Shown piece by piece: positions 7,857-16,946 of a stretch of 64,000 bases of DNA. Each line of letters starts with the position of its first letter. Position 1 is the stretch's first letter. Made by a program: the position numbers and the translations under genes. The stretch comes from Mariniphaga anaerophila (GTDB lineage: Bacteria > Bacteroidota > Bacteroidia > Bacteroidales > Prolixibacteraceae): NCBI RefSeq assembly GCF_900129025.1, contig NZ_FQUM01000006.1, positions 186,001 through 250,000 of the forward strand. Direction: 5' to 3'. Under the pieces are notes generated by a model. That model did no database searches. It was given only the letters and a program-made list of their open reading frames with translations, and had not been told where the DNA came from.

Positions 7857-10800
7857 ATGAAAAAAATTTTTTTCCTGCGTAGGAGCAGGGATGGTGTGTC
7901 AAAAATTATTCTTTGTATGCGATTGACATTATTTTTCGTTTTACTGAATGTTTTTGGAGTCTATGCGAAAAATTCTTATTCACAGAATGTCAGACTCAGC
8001 CTCAATTACAAAAACGCAACAATTAAGCAAGTGTTAGAACAAATTGAGCAGCAAAGTGACTTTGAGTTTTTTTACAGTAACAATGATTTTAACACAAATT
8101 CCAGGGTGGATATCTCAATAGAAGATGGGACATTGGAAGAGGTGTTGAATCGTATTGTGCTCCCCAGAGGGTTGCAGTATCAGTTGGTTGATAACCTGGT
8201 GGTAATATCAAAGGTCTCCGGAGAATCCAAAGCTTTAACTTATCAACCCAGGAGTCAGAAAATTATACGTGGAACAGTGACTGATGCGAAAGGAGAAGGT
8301 ATCCCTTTTGTAAACATTCTTATTAAAGGCTCAACAATTGGTACGGCAACGAATGAATTTGGGGAGTATGAAATATCAGTTAGAGATGACGTGACCCTGA
8401 TATTCAGTAGTATCGGTTTTAGAGACTATGAGGTACACACTGCGGGGAAACAAAAAATTGACGTTAAGCTCGTTGAGGATAACATTAGTGTGGGAGAAGT
8501 AGTTGTAATGGGTTACAACGAGGTGGAACGAAAGCATCTGGCTTCTTCTGTTGAAACTGTTGAAATGGATCGGGTTAAAAATCGTCCTATAGCTAAATTA
8601 GAGGAGGGGTTCAGTGGAACTGTTGCAGGCGCTACGCTTTTGCAAGGGGATAACTTACCGGGAAGTGTTCCGGGAACTATCTCCATAAGAGGATTAAGCA
8701 CTCTGCAAAATGCTTCCCCTTTGGTTATTGTTGATGGTATGGAGCAGTCATTAACCGACATTGATCCAAATCAGATAAAAAGCATCAGCGTATTAAAAGA
8801 TGCAGCTTCTGCTTCGATGTACGGATCGCGGGGAGCAAACGGTGTAATTATTATCGAAACAGAACGAGGAAGTACAGGTGAATTTAAAGTCGATTTGCAT
8901 AGTTGGTTTGCCATGCAATCACCTATTGATTTACCTGATTTTGTAGGTTCTACTGAGTATATGCGTTTAAACAACGAGGCAAGGGAGATGCAAGGACAAT
9001 CTCTGCTATTTTCGGAGCAAGATATTGCGCAGGCAGAAAGCGGAAATTATACTAATACCGACTGGCTCGATGCAATAATGCAGCGCACCGCATATTCTCA
9101 TAATACTTCAGCAAATATTTCAGGAGGGGGAGGTGTTGGTACGTTTAACTTAATGTTGGGATATGTCGAGGAAAACGGGTTGAATAACATTGAAGGGACA
9201 AACAAATTTAGCGCACGTTTTAACACCAACATAAATATTGCCGACCGGTTTGTGTTATTAGCAGATTTTTACGCACATAGATTGCAGGTTGACCGGTTGA
9301 TGGCAAATGATGACGGACATGGGTTGTATCAAATTGCATGGCGGATGAATCCTACTCAAGCAATTACTTATGAGTCGGAACTGGAAGACCACTATATCCT
9401 GCATAACAACTACAACCCCTTGGCTTCAATAGAGCGTGGTGGAATAAAAAATTATATGCACGATAGAAGCACCATTAATTTGAGGCCCAGGTATTACATT
9501 AATGATAACCTTTACGTTTCGGGAAATGTTTCATATCTGATTAATAAATCGGCAAACAAATACAAGCGGGAAACCTTTAAATTTTTTGACGGTGATGGGA
9601 AACCGGTTGATGTTTGGAAAAACTCAGTAGGTGCAGAGCAGGGAGTAAGTACGAGTCAGATAACAGCGCGTGGACTTGTTAATTACGATCAGGATCTTCG
9701 AAAAGGGAAAGACAAAATATATCTTGTGCTTGGTTCAGAGATTATGAATTATATTTATACTGATTATAGAGAAATATCGAAAACGTCATTTTTTACAAAA
9801 CTTAATTACTCTTTTGATGATCGGTACCTGCTTGAAACTACTGTGAGAACTGACGGTAGTAGTAAGTTTGCTCCAGGAAATCAATGGGGTTTTTTCCCTT
9901 CAGCATCATTGGGTTGGAATGTCCACAACGAGGCTTTTATGGATCCGCTGGTTAGTTCGGATGTCATTAATAATTTCAAAATACGGGTTTCATACGGATT
10001 AATTGGAAACGAAAACGTTGATCCGTACCTGTGGGAAGAAATTGTGAATACCTGGGGGTGGACGATGCGCGTTCCTAACCCGGATTTCACTTGGGAAAAA
10101 CAACAACAGAAAAATTTCGGGGTGGATCTTTCCGTACTAAAAAATAGGTTAAATATTACTTTTGATACATATAATAAATTTTCTCACGACCTTATCTACT
10201 CCAATTTTCCGGTTCCTCCTCTTACCGGTTCATACTATTTAACATCATCGGTAAATATAGGTGAAGTTGAAAATAAAGGATGGGAAATATCGGCAAAATG
10301 GTCAGATAATATTGGTGACTTTTCCTACAGTGTAGGCGCAATGCTTTTTGACAATAAAAACAAGGTGTTGAAGGCAGGATATTCAAATTCGGATACCTTA
10401 ATCTTTAAAAATAACTCCGACAAAATTTGGTATAGAGGTATCGCTGTTGACAATTATTATGGTTACGAAAGCGATGGATACTTTAAGGACCAGACTGAAG
10501 TGGATGCAACAGCAGCCAAATTACCTAATACATTGCCCGGAGACATTAAGTATATAGATCAAAACAATGATGGTATTATTAACGACCTCGACAAAATAAA
10601 CCTTGGTGATCCCTTCCCTCATTACAATTATTCTATTAGTATCGATTTAAGCTACAAACAATGGGACTTTACTATTTTGGGACAAGGGGTAGGTAAACGT
10701 ACAGGAAGGCTGAATGGACAAGAGGGTTATCCTGTCCTTATGGACGGCTCCAGCAACAGTTTAGGGGCACCTCGTAAGTATTACGCAGAGAACCGTTGGA

Positions 10801-11096
10801 CTCCCGATAATCAAAACAGTCGTTTCCCACGTGTATGGACTGGTTCCAGCTCAAACGCGGTATTAAGTGATGTATGGTTGAGTGATGCTTCTTTCTTCAG
10901 ATTAAAAACAATTCAGTTGGGATATTCTATACCCAAAATAGGGAAGAACATAAGAAATGTAAGGTTTTATATAAATGCCCAGGATGCAATTACTTTTACT
11001 AAGTGGGAAGGACTCGAGCCAGAACGGGATGGTGGAAATGGAAATTATCCCAGAATGGCATCTTATAGCCTGGGAGTAAAAGCAACGATATTTTAA
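7857..11096 (+). CDS. SusC/RagA-type TonB-dependent transporter with STN domain
   Basis: 1079 aa outer-membrane receptor. Domains: signal peptide (to about residue 43), STN signalling domain (about 46-118), carboxypeptidase-regulatory-like beta domain (about 134-206), plug (about 225-335, with VDGMEQSL and the SASMYGSRGANGVI signature), then the 22-stranded beta barrel to the C-terminus ending in aromatic Phe. STN carries the signal to FecR, so uptake and induction are coupled. It imports glycan or glycoside ligands together with the SusD lipoprotein encoded 23 bp downstream. The ATG at 7857 was chosen because it gives MKKIFF, a positively charged signal-peptide start. Confidence 0.95.
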   Translation: MKKIFFLRRSRDGVSKIILCMRLTLFFVLLNVFGVYAKNSYSQNVRLSLNYKNATIKQVLEQIEQQSDFEFFYSNNDFNTNSRVDISIEDGTLEEVLNRIVLPRGLQYQLVDNLVVISKVSGESKALTYQPRSQKIIRGTVTDAKGEGIPFVNILIKGSTIGTATNEFGEYEISVRDDVTLIFSSIGFRDYEVHTAGKQKIDVKLVEDNISVGEVVVMGYNEVERKHLASSVETVEMDRVKNRPIAKLEEGFSGTVAGATLLQGDNLPGSVPGTISIRGLSTLQNASPLVIVDGMEQSLTDIDPNQIKSISVLKDAASASMYGSRGANGVIIIETERGSTGEFKVDLHSWFAMQSPIDLPDFVGSTEYMRLNNEAREMQGQSLLFSEQDIAQAESGNYTNTDWLDAIMQRTAYSHNTSANISGGGGVGTFNLMLGYVEENGLNNIEGTNKFSARFNTNINIADRFVLLADFYAHRLQVDRLMANDDGHGLYQIAWRMNPTQAITYESELEDHYILHNNYNPLASIERGGIKNYMHDRSTINLRPRYYINDNLYVSGNVSYLINKSANKYKRETFKFFDGDGKPVDVWKNSVGAEQGVSTSQITARGLVNYDQDLRKGKDKIYLVLGSEIMNYIYTDYREISKTSFFTKLNYSFDDRYLLETTVRTDGSSKFAPGNQWGFFPSASLGWNVHNEAFMDPLVSSDVINNFKIRVSYGLIGNENVDPYLWEEIVNTWGWTMRVPNPDFTWEKQQQKNFGVDLSVLKNRLNITFDTYNKFSHDLIYSNFPVPPLTGSYYLTSSVNIGEVENKGWEISAKWSDNIGDFSYSVGAMLFDNKNKVLKAGYSNSDTLIFKNNSDKIWYRGIAVDNYYGYESDGYFKDQTEVDATAAKLPNTLPGDIKYIDQNNDGIINDLDKINLGDPFPHYNYSISIDLSYKQWDFTILGQGVGKRTGRLNGQEGYPVLMDGSSNSLGAPRKYYAENRWTPDNQNSRFPRVWTGSSSNAVLSDVWLSDASFFRLKTIQLGYSIPKIGKNIRNVRFYINAQDAITFTKWEGLEPERDGGNGNYPRMASYSLGVKATIF

Positions 11097-11119
11097 TAAA
11101 CGCAAAAGGTTATTTTACA

Positions 11120-12718
11120 ATGAAAAAACTATTATATATCTTCTTCTTGGCATTTACTTTTTTAGGGTGCGAAGAATTTCTAGACAAAAAAGATCCCACA
11201 GCAACTTCTTTCGTAGAGTTTTTCAATGACGAAGAAGATTTGCGTCGTGTCGTTTATAGCAGTTATCTTGATGTTTTTACTCATCCCAGCAACAGAAAAA
11301 CCCTGTTTTATATGGATGACGGGAAATCGGATAATGCCTATAGTCGTTTGGAGAATGACCATCAACAACGAATCGCAAATGGTAACTTTAATAGCAATAC
11401 TGATGCATTTTTATATTATTATGAATTGCAAATGAAGCATCTTGGTCGCTTGAACACCTTTATCTCATATACTGACGTTCCTTATGTCGAGGACGAATTA
11501 GTAAGACAGAAGTATAAAAGTATTCTCGAGTCATTAAGGGTCTGGCATTATTTCAAGTTGACATTTAGGTGGGGAAACGTACCTTTTGTTCTCAAACCAG
11601 CAGATTTATCTGAAGCAAGGCAGGACGCTACTCCGAAAGATGAAATTCTGGAACAGTTGTTTCCTTTGGCAGAAGAAATTGCCAGCAGATTACCAGAGGA
11701 CGAATATACAACTGACAAATACATGTTCAACCGGTATTCCTTAAAGGCTTTAACCATGAGGTATGCGTTATACAACGAGCGCTATGAAATGGCAGCAAGA
11801 CTAGCAAAAGAAATAATAGATAGTAAAAAGTATGAACTTTATCCTGTATATGGTGACCTATTTCAGTACAAAGCCTCGTCAAGTAACAAGGAATTTATCA
11901 TGCATATGAACAGGGAAAGTAATGGTAATTCTGCGACTTATTCGTTTAGGGATCTTGGTCCCCATTATCGAACAGGAGCAGGTCAATCATATCTTGTCCC
12001 TTTAAAATCGTTGGTTGATTCCTATTGGACATTGCAGGGAAACTCCATTGGTAGTTGCCCGCTGCATTCAAAAGAAGAGTATGAATTAAATCCAAATTTG
12101 AATCGCGACCCGCGTTACGCCGCAAGCATTATGGGGCAAGGGGATGAATTTTATGGTGATACGATTGATATCTATAACGTAAATGACCCCATGTATTATG
12201 AGAATATAAGGGCAAGTAGGTCTGGATATTGGTTTCGTAAGTTTGTTGATGAATCGGATGCTTTTAAAGGAAGCGGAAATATGGAATATGGGTTATTGCG
12301 TTATGCAGAAGTTTTGTTGAGTTATGCAGAAGCCAAAATAATGCTTAATGATGTAGATGACCTTGCAAAAAGTTGTATTAATCAGATTCGCAGTAGGGCA
12401 GGTTTGGATATGACTGAAGCAGACGTTACTTTGCCAAAATATTCTTCTTTTACACAACAGCAATGGATTGAGCTGATAAGGAATGAAAGAAGGATAGAGC
12501 TGGCAGCTGAAGGGCTGAGATATGATGATATTATAAGGTGGCGGATAGCTGAAGATGTACTGAATAAACCGGCGTTGGGGCATACCCAGATGATAGATGG
12601 AGATTTAGTATCTCTAAAAATTGAAGATCGAACATTCAGAACATATAACTATTTATGGCCATTTCATGAAAATAGCTTGCGGGTTGAACCTGGGTTAAAA
12701 CAGAACCCGGGATATTAG
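11120..12718 (+). CDS. SusD/RagB-family outer-membrane lipoprotein
   Basis: 532 aa. The signal peptide ends in a lipobox (TFLGCEEFLD, Cys at about residue 17). SusD-like TPR fold features run through the protein and the family's C-terminal block is clear (LIRNERRIELAAEGLRYDD, then IIRWR). SusD proteins cap the SusC barrel and bind the incoming glycan at the cell surface. It lies 23 bp after susC with a strong terminator 15 bp after its stop, so the sigma-fecR-susC-susD block ends here for most transcripts. The ligand cannot be inferred from the sequence. Confidence 0.95.
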   Translation: MKKLLYIFFLAFTFLGCEEFLDKKDPTATSFVEFFNDEEDLRRVVYSSYLDVFTHPSNRKTLFYMDDGKSDNAYSRLENDHQQRIANGNFNSNTDAFLYYYELQMKHLGRLNTFISYTDVPYVEDELVRQKYKSILESLRVWHYFKLTFRWGNVPFVLKPADLSEARQDATPKDEILEQLFPLAEEIASRLPEDEYTTDKYMFNRYSLKALTMRYALYNERYEMAARLAKEIIDSKKYELYPVYGDLFQYKASSSNKEFIMHMNRESNGNSATYSFRDLGPHYRTGAGQSYLVPLKSLVDSYWTLQGNSIGSCPLHSKEEYELNPNLNRDPRYAASIMGQGDEFYGDTIDIYNVNDPMYYENIRASRSGYWFRKFVDESDAFKGSGNMEYGLLRYAEVLLSYAEAKIMLNDVDDLAKSCINQIRSRAGLDMTEADVTLPKYSSFTQQQWIELIRNERRIELAAEGLRYDDIIRWRIAEDVLNKPALGHTQMIDGDLVSLKIEDRTFRTYNYLWPFHENSLRVEPGLKQNPGY

Positions 12719-12732
12719 AATCTCATTAAAGT

Positions 12733-12772
12733 ATCCCTGGTAGATTTAATATCTCTGCCAGGGATTTTTTTT
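12733..12772 (+). terminator. rho-independent terminator after susD (PUL1)
   Basis: ATCCCTGG (12733-12740) pairs perfectly with CCAGGGAT (12758-12765), with an inner AGAT/ATCT pairing and a run of eight T. It would separate expression of susCD from the downstream enzymes unless read through. Confidence 0.85.
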
Positions 12773-12785
12773 ATACATAACACCA

Positions 12786-14195
12786 ATGATTAATTTGAAA
12801 ATACCGTATGGTTATCTGGTCAGCATACTAATGAGCTGCCTATTGGTATTGAACACACAGGCACAACCGTTTACATGGAAAGTCAATAACGACGGCTGGG
12901 TGTTGAGTAAGAATCCGGATAGTAATAGATATGAGAAATTTTTCGCCATTGGAACGTGGCATGTCCCTGGTTACGAATTTACAAATTCGCAGGAGCCGGA
13001 TGAGCAAAAACGCCAGTCTAATGCTGCTTTGTTTAAAGAAAGGACCAAGCCCTTTAATATGTTTTTTGTGACGCCCGGTTACGAAAAAGATTATATGTCT
13101 GACAAAATACATATTCTGAACCCCTTCTCGCCAATTTTGCACGGTTATCTGGATGAGGTCTCCGAATTGCCCGATGGAAATGATAAAGATTATTACCGGG
13201 CTCAGTACATTAAACAAAATGTGGATAGTCCGGAGTTTGAAAAATATCTCGATAAAAAAATTGAAGGCGTGTTGGAAAAGCTTCCTAACGATAAATACAT
13301 CTACTCTCACATTGATGAGCTGGCACTGGGTGGAGTTGCCAGGTGGGCGGTTCCGCCGTCAGTGGGCGCGAAAATAAATAGCAGGTTGAAAAAGCAGGAT
13401 CGAGAAGCACTGGTTTTTGTCGATTTGGTTGGGCATTGCAAGGGCAGTACCTACTTTTTTGAACAGCGGTACTTGAAAAATCACGACTCTCTTCCTGAAA
13501 ATCCGCCTTACGAGTTGGTTGATCCGGAAGCACGCAATTGCAAAATTCCACTGTTGGGTTTTTACGAAGCACACAACGGCAGTCCGGTCTATCAGTTTGA
13601 TGACGGAAAATATTCCTACACCAATTATGATTTTGAAACTTTGAAATCCATTTGGTACGAGAATGCTAAGCTACTGGCCGGCGATTATAAAGAGAGCGGC
13701 GATGTGTTCGGAATAAATGCATTTCTGGATTTTTCAAACTACCCGGTTCTGACCGGAGTAACAGTTGATGCACTTAAAGACGCGTTGGGAGATGAGGTCC
13801 CGGTATGGTTGTATTTCGACGGGAACGGATATGCAAAACCTTCTTCTTTATCATCGCAGGAGTATGTTGATATGGTGAAGTGCCAGATTTATACAGCCAT
13901 TATTCATGGCGCAACCGGCATTCTTTTCTGGAACGACTGGAGTAAAACGCCTGAGGTTTTCGAGACTCTTCTTCCCGTATTGGAAGAGTTAAATGACAAT
14001 TTATCTGTTGTGAAACTCGATACAGAACAAAAAACAATTGATGATGATTTGCACATGGTTATCAAAAGCGGAAAGAAAGGGGAGAAATACATAATGGTCT
14101 CCAACACCAGCAAAACAGAAACCTTATCAATCGGCATTCACGGCGTGGATAAGAAAGAGCTGCTCCCTTTGGAAGTTTACATAGCATCTTTTTAA
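12786..14195 (+). CDS. secreted TIM-barrel-like protein, putative glycoside hydrolase
   Basis: 469 aa with a signal peptide (about 1-26, NTQAQP). I do not recognise a named CAZy family. The order of short beta-strand segments ending in acids or aromatics resembles a TIM-barrel glycosidase: SHIDELALGG, VFVDLVGH, LLGFYEAHNG, VFGINAFLDFSN, VWLYFDGNGY and YTAIIHGATGILFWNDW, the last like the strand 7-8 region of clan GH-A-like or DUF-type hydrolases, followed by a small beta domain (about 410-469). Candidate acids lie in HIDE and in FYEAH. Set between susD and the oxidoreductase/DUF1080 genes, it may act on the imported or surface glycoside, but no activity is proven by the sequence. Confidence 0.65.
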   Translation: MINLKIPYGYLVSILMSCLLVLNTQAQPFTWKVNNDGWVLSKNPDSNRYEKFFAIGTWHVPGYEFTNSQEPDEQKRQSNAALFKERTKPFNMFFVTPGYEKDYMSDKIHILNPFSPILHGYLDEVSELPDGNDKDYYRAQYIKQNVDSPEFEKYLDKKIEGVLEKLPNDKYIYSHIDELALGGVARWAVPPSVGAKINSRLKKQDREALVFVDLVGHCKGSTYFFEQRYLKNHDSLPENPPYELVDPEARNCKIPLLGFYEAHNGSPVYQFDDGKYSYTNYDFETLKSIWYENAKLLAGDYKESGDVFGINAFLDFSNYPVLTGVTVDALKDALGDEVPVWLYFDGNGYAKPSSLSSQEYVDMVKCQIYTAIIHGATGILFWNDWSKTPEVFETLLPVLEELNDNLSVVKLDTEQKTIDDDLHMVIKSGKKGEKYIMVSNTSKTETLSIGIHGVDKKELLPLEVYIASF

Positions 14196-14377
14196 AATAG
14201 TTCAGTCTCGGCTTATCAATCTGTTTGCATTCTTGTGTCCTGATTAATGTGCTGCTTTAGTCGTAGTATATTCAGTGACAGTTGAATCTTGGTAATATTT
14301 TGTGGTAACTTTAGAAGTCATAAAAAGATATAATCGTTTTAACGAATACGAATCGTCAATAATTTAGCATACTTGAT

Positions 14378-15676
14378 ATGAATGAAAAACTAAAAATCAA
14401 TCGAAGGCATTTTGTAAAAACAGCAGGCATTGGATTGGCCGGATTTCCGCTGATAGCCAATGCTTTTACACGAGTGGCACCCAGCGACAAAATAAGGGTT
14501 GCCCATATTGGAACCGGAAACATGGGAGGAGCCCATATTCGCTGGTTTGCCGGCTTTCCTGACGTGGAAACAGTGGCTCTGTGCGATGTAGACGAGGTGA
14601 GATTAGGAAAAGCACGGGAGTTGCTTGTCTCACGTAAATCCTCGGCAAACCCGGATCTTTATTCCGATTTTCGTCGAATTATAGACAGAAAAGACATTGA
14701 TGTAATAACCTGTGCCACACCCGACCACTGGCATGCGTTGGTTGCAATTATGGCATTCGAATCCGGGAAAGATGTGTACGGAGAAAAACCACTCTCTTTT
14801 TCGGTAAAGGAAGGGAAGGTAATGCTGGAATCCCTCAAAAAAAATGATCGTATCTTCCAGTTGGGAACTCAAATTCATGCCGGCGATAACTATCACCGTG
14901 TAGCCGAAATTATTCAATCGGGGGTTTTGGGAAAAATTCACACTGTTCGCTTGTGGAAAACAGGCGGCACGTCCGGATTAGGATTCCCGGCAAACGAAAC
15001 ACCGCCAAAAACGCTCGACTGGAATATGTGGCTGGGGCCCGCTCCTTACGCAGAATATACTCCTGTAAAATGCCATGGAACCTATCGCAGCTTTTTTGAT
15101 TATTCAGGTGGTGTATTTGCTGACTTTTGGTGCCACATTGCAGATATTATGTACATGTCGGTTCATCCCAAAGGTCTCTCCAGTATTGATGCTCGCGGCG
15201 AAGTACCCAACGACGGGATTGCCGATACACCCAAATGGATTGACGTAGATTTTAAATTCAAAGACCTGGATGTTTTCTGGACTACCACGCCTCCCAAAGT
15301 TCCCGGAGCCGAAAAGATGGGTATTGGCGCCCATTTCGAAGGGGAAAAAGGCACGTTGACCTGCGACTATGAGAACAGGGTTGTTTCAATAGGCAACGAA
15401 ACCACCAACGATGTCCCGGAGGTGCCGAAAACAATCTCCCGATCGCCCGGGCATCAGCGTAATTTCCTCGATTCTGTAAAATCGAGACAGCAGCCCGAGA
15501 GTAATCTGGAATACGCCCGGGAAATGACACTCCCCATGCATTTGGCTCTAATTTCTTTTCGGTTGAAACGTAAGTTGCAATGGGATAGCGTGAAGGAGGA
15601 ATTTGTAAATGATCCGGTAGCAAATTTTTTGTTGTCAAGAGAATATCGGTCACCTTGGTCGTTGCCGGTTTATTAA
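14378..15676 (+). CDS. Gfo/Idh/MocA-family oxidoreductase with Tat signal (1)
   Basis: 432 aa NAD(P)-dependent sugar oxidoreductase. A twin-arginine signal (NRRHFVK, residues 8-14) predicts export in folded form with cofactor bound. The Rossmann motif GTGNMG is at 45-50, the conserved EKP at 136-138, and the Trp-rich catalytic half includes WNMWLGPAPYAEY and WCHIADI. Members of this exported subgroup in Bacteroidota have been linked to oxidation of glycosides at C3 to 3-keto sugars. It is followed by a DUF1080 gene and a second Tat-type paralogue, matching that pathway. Start at 14378 puts the RR motif at the expected distance. Confidence 0.92.
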   Translation: MNEKLKINRRHFVKTAGIGLAGFPLIANAFTRVAPSDKIRVAHIGTGNMGGAHIRWFAGFPDVETVALCDVDEVRLGKARELLVSRKSSANPDLYSDFRRIIDRKDIDVITCATPDHWHALVAIMAFESGKDVYGEKPLSFSVKEGKVMLESLKKNDRIFQLGTQIHAGDNYHRVAEIIQSGVLGKIHTVRLWKTGGTSGLGFPANETPPKTLDWNMWLGPAPYAEYTPVKCHGTYRSFFDYSGGVFADFWCHIADIMYMSVHPKGLSSIDARGEVPNDGIADTPKWIDVDFKFKDLDVFWTTTPPKVPGAEKMGIGAHFEGEKGTLTCDYENRVVSIGNETTNDVPEVPKTISRSPGHQRNFLDSVKSRQQPESNLEYAREMTLPMHLALISFRLKRKLQWDSVKEEFVNDPVANFLLSREYRSPWSLPVY

Positions 15677-15786
15677 TTAGGATTACGAAAAGAACATGAA
15701 ATTTTTTTTTGTGAGAGCGACGGATGGAGCAATTCCTTCTGTCAAATTGGAATTTTTAGAACATTAGAAAATTAAAGTTTTTACAG

Positions 15787-16725
15787 ATGAAAGTGAAAAG
15801 ATTATTGATATTGGTTGCCTTTTGGGGATTCACTCTTTTGGGGTTTGCGCAGAAAAACGATGGGTTTACTTCGTTGTTTAACGGGAAAGATCTTTCCGGA
15901 TGGATTATGCCGGGAAAAGTTCCCGGGTTTGAAGTGGCCGACAGTGTTTTGTTTGCTTCACCTCACAACGGAAGCGAGCTTTTTACGAAAGAGAAATATG
16001 GCAACTTTGTTTTTAAGTTTGAATACCTGTTGTCGGAAGTGGGGAACAGTGGTGTGCTTATTCGTTGCGAACCCGAAAATCCCTGGAACTCTGGTGTTGA
16101 AATACAATTACTCGCTCCCTGGACGCCTTATCGCGACGATCTCCATTGCACCGGTTCCATATACGGACATGTTGCCGTAACTAACCGTCCGGACGAAACT
16201 ACCGGAATTTGGCATACCATGGAAATCAAGTGCGACCGCGAAAATGTAACTATTTCAGTGGATGGTAAGGTAACTACCGTTGCAAATACTGATACGGTAA
16301 AAAGCATGCAGGGCAAACATGTTGCCGGTTCCATCGGTTTTCAGTCGAACCACAGCAAAGAAGGGGAATTTGTGAAATTCAGGAACGTATTTGTAAAGAA
16401 TATGGATTCGGATCCTGACTATGTAAGCAAGGGATTTTATCATGAAAATGCCGGGTTTCGAAGCCAGGCTCATGATGCTGCCGAGGTTATTGGAGTTCCC
16501 ATGATTGGTCGGCTTTCAGAAATGATGTCGGGAGAAAATGTAATGGCACAAGCCGGAGCAAAACAGGTCCTTTTTGATATAGTAGCTAAAGTAGCTTCAG
16601 ATGGAACAAAAAGAGAACGAAACGCATTGGCGAAAGCGCTTGGCAAAGAGCAGAAATCAAGTCGCTCGAAAGCCGTGAAAAGTTATTTTGAGTGGTTGTT
16701 GAAAATGGCGAAAAGCGCAAAATGA
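15787..16725 (+). CDS. DUF1080 (3-keto-disaccharide hydrolase/lyase type) secreted protein
   Basis: 312 aa with a signal peptide (about 1-21, GFAQK). The DUF1080 beta-sandwich domain covers about 25-208: it opens with GFTSLFNGKDLSGW, contains GNSGVLIRCE and IQLLAPW, and ends in KFRNVFVK. This domain family cleaves 3-keto-glycosides. The last 90 residues form a separate helical, Lys/Ala-rich tail that is not part of DUF1080 and that I do not recognise. Located 110 bp after oxidoreductase 1 and before oxidoreductase 2, so it probably processes their 3-keto products in the periplasm. Confidence 0.9.
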   Translation: MKVKRLLILVAFWGFTLLGFAQKNDGFTSLFNGKDLSGWIMPGKVPGFEVADSVLFASPHNGSELFTKEKYGNFVFKFEYLLSEVGNSGVLIRCEPENPWNSGVEIQLLAPWTPYRDDLHCTGSIYGHVAVTNRPDETTGIWHTMEIKCDRENVTISVDGKVTTVANTDTVKSMQGKHVAGSIGFQSNHSKEGEFVKFRNVFVKNMDSDPDYVSKGFYHENAGFRSQAHDAAEVIGVPMIGRLSEMMSGENVMAQAGAKQVLFDIVAKVASDGTKRERNALAKALGKEQKSSRSKAVKSYFEWLLKMAKSAK

Positions 16726-16847
16726 TGTTGTAAATATTGCAATTTCGGAGGAGCGCCTTCTGTGGGCAAACCATAATTCCCCGGTCAGGATAGGAATTTT
16801 ATGGGGATTTCACGTCAGGGTTTCTTATTTTTTTCAGAAGCAAATAT

Positions 16848-16855
16848 TATCTTTG
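16848..16855 (+). promoter_or_regulatory. candidate -7 element upstream of oxidoreductase 2
   Basis: TATCTTTG matches TAnnTTTG exactly and lies 92 bp before the ATG at 16947. The -33 side is weak (TTTC at 16821-16824, spacer 23), so an internal promoter in the 221-bp gap is possible rather than certain. Confidence 0.4.
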
Positions 16856-16946
16856 AAATTTATTGCGAAAACCTTGCTGTGTGTGGTTTTCTCTAACAGA
16901 TTAATAATATTAACAGCGAATTTCCGAAAATTCTAAAACAGTAACA

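Noticed and set aside
15745-15772. Possible weak terminator (AATTCC/GGAATT with T-run) between oxidoreductase 1 and DUF1080
   Set aside because: Only six AT-rich pairs and a long loop; too weak to call, and the genes look co-transcribed.
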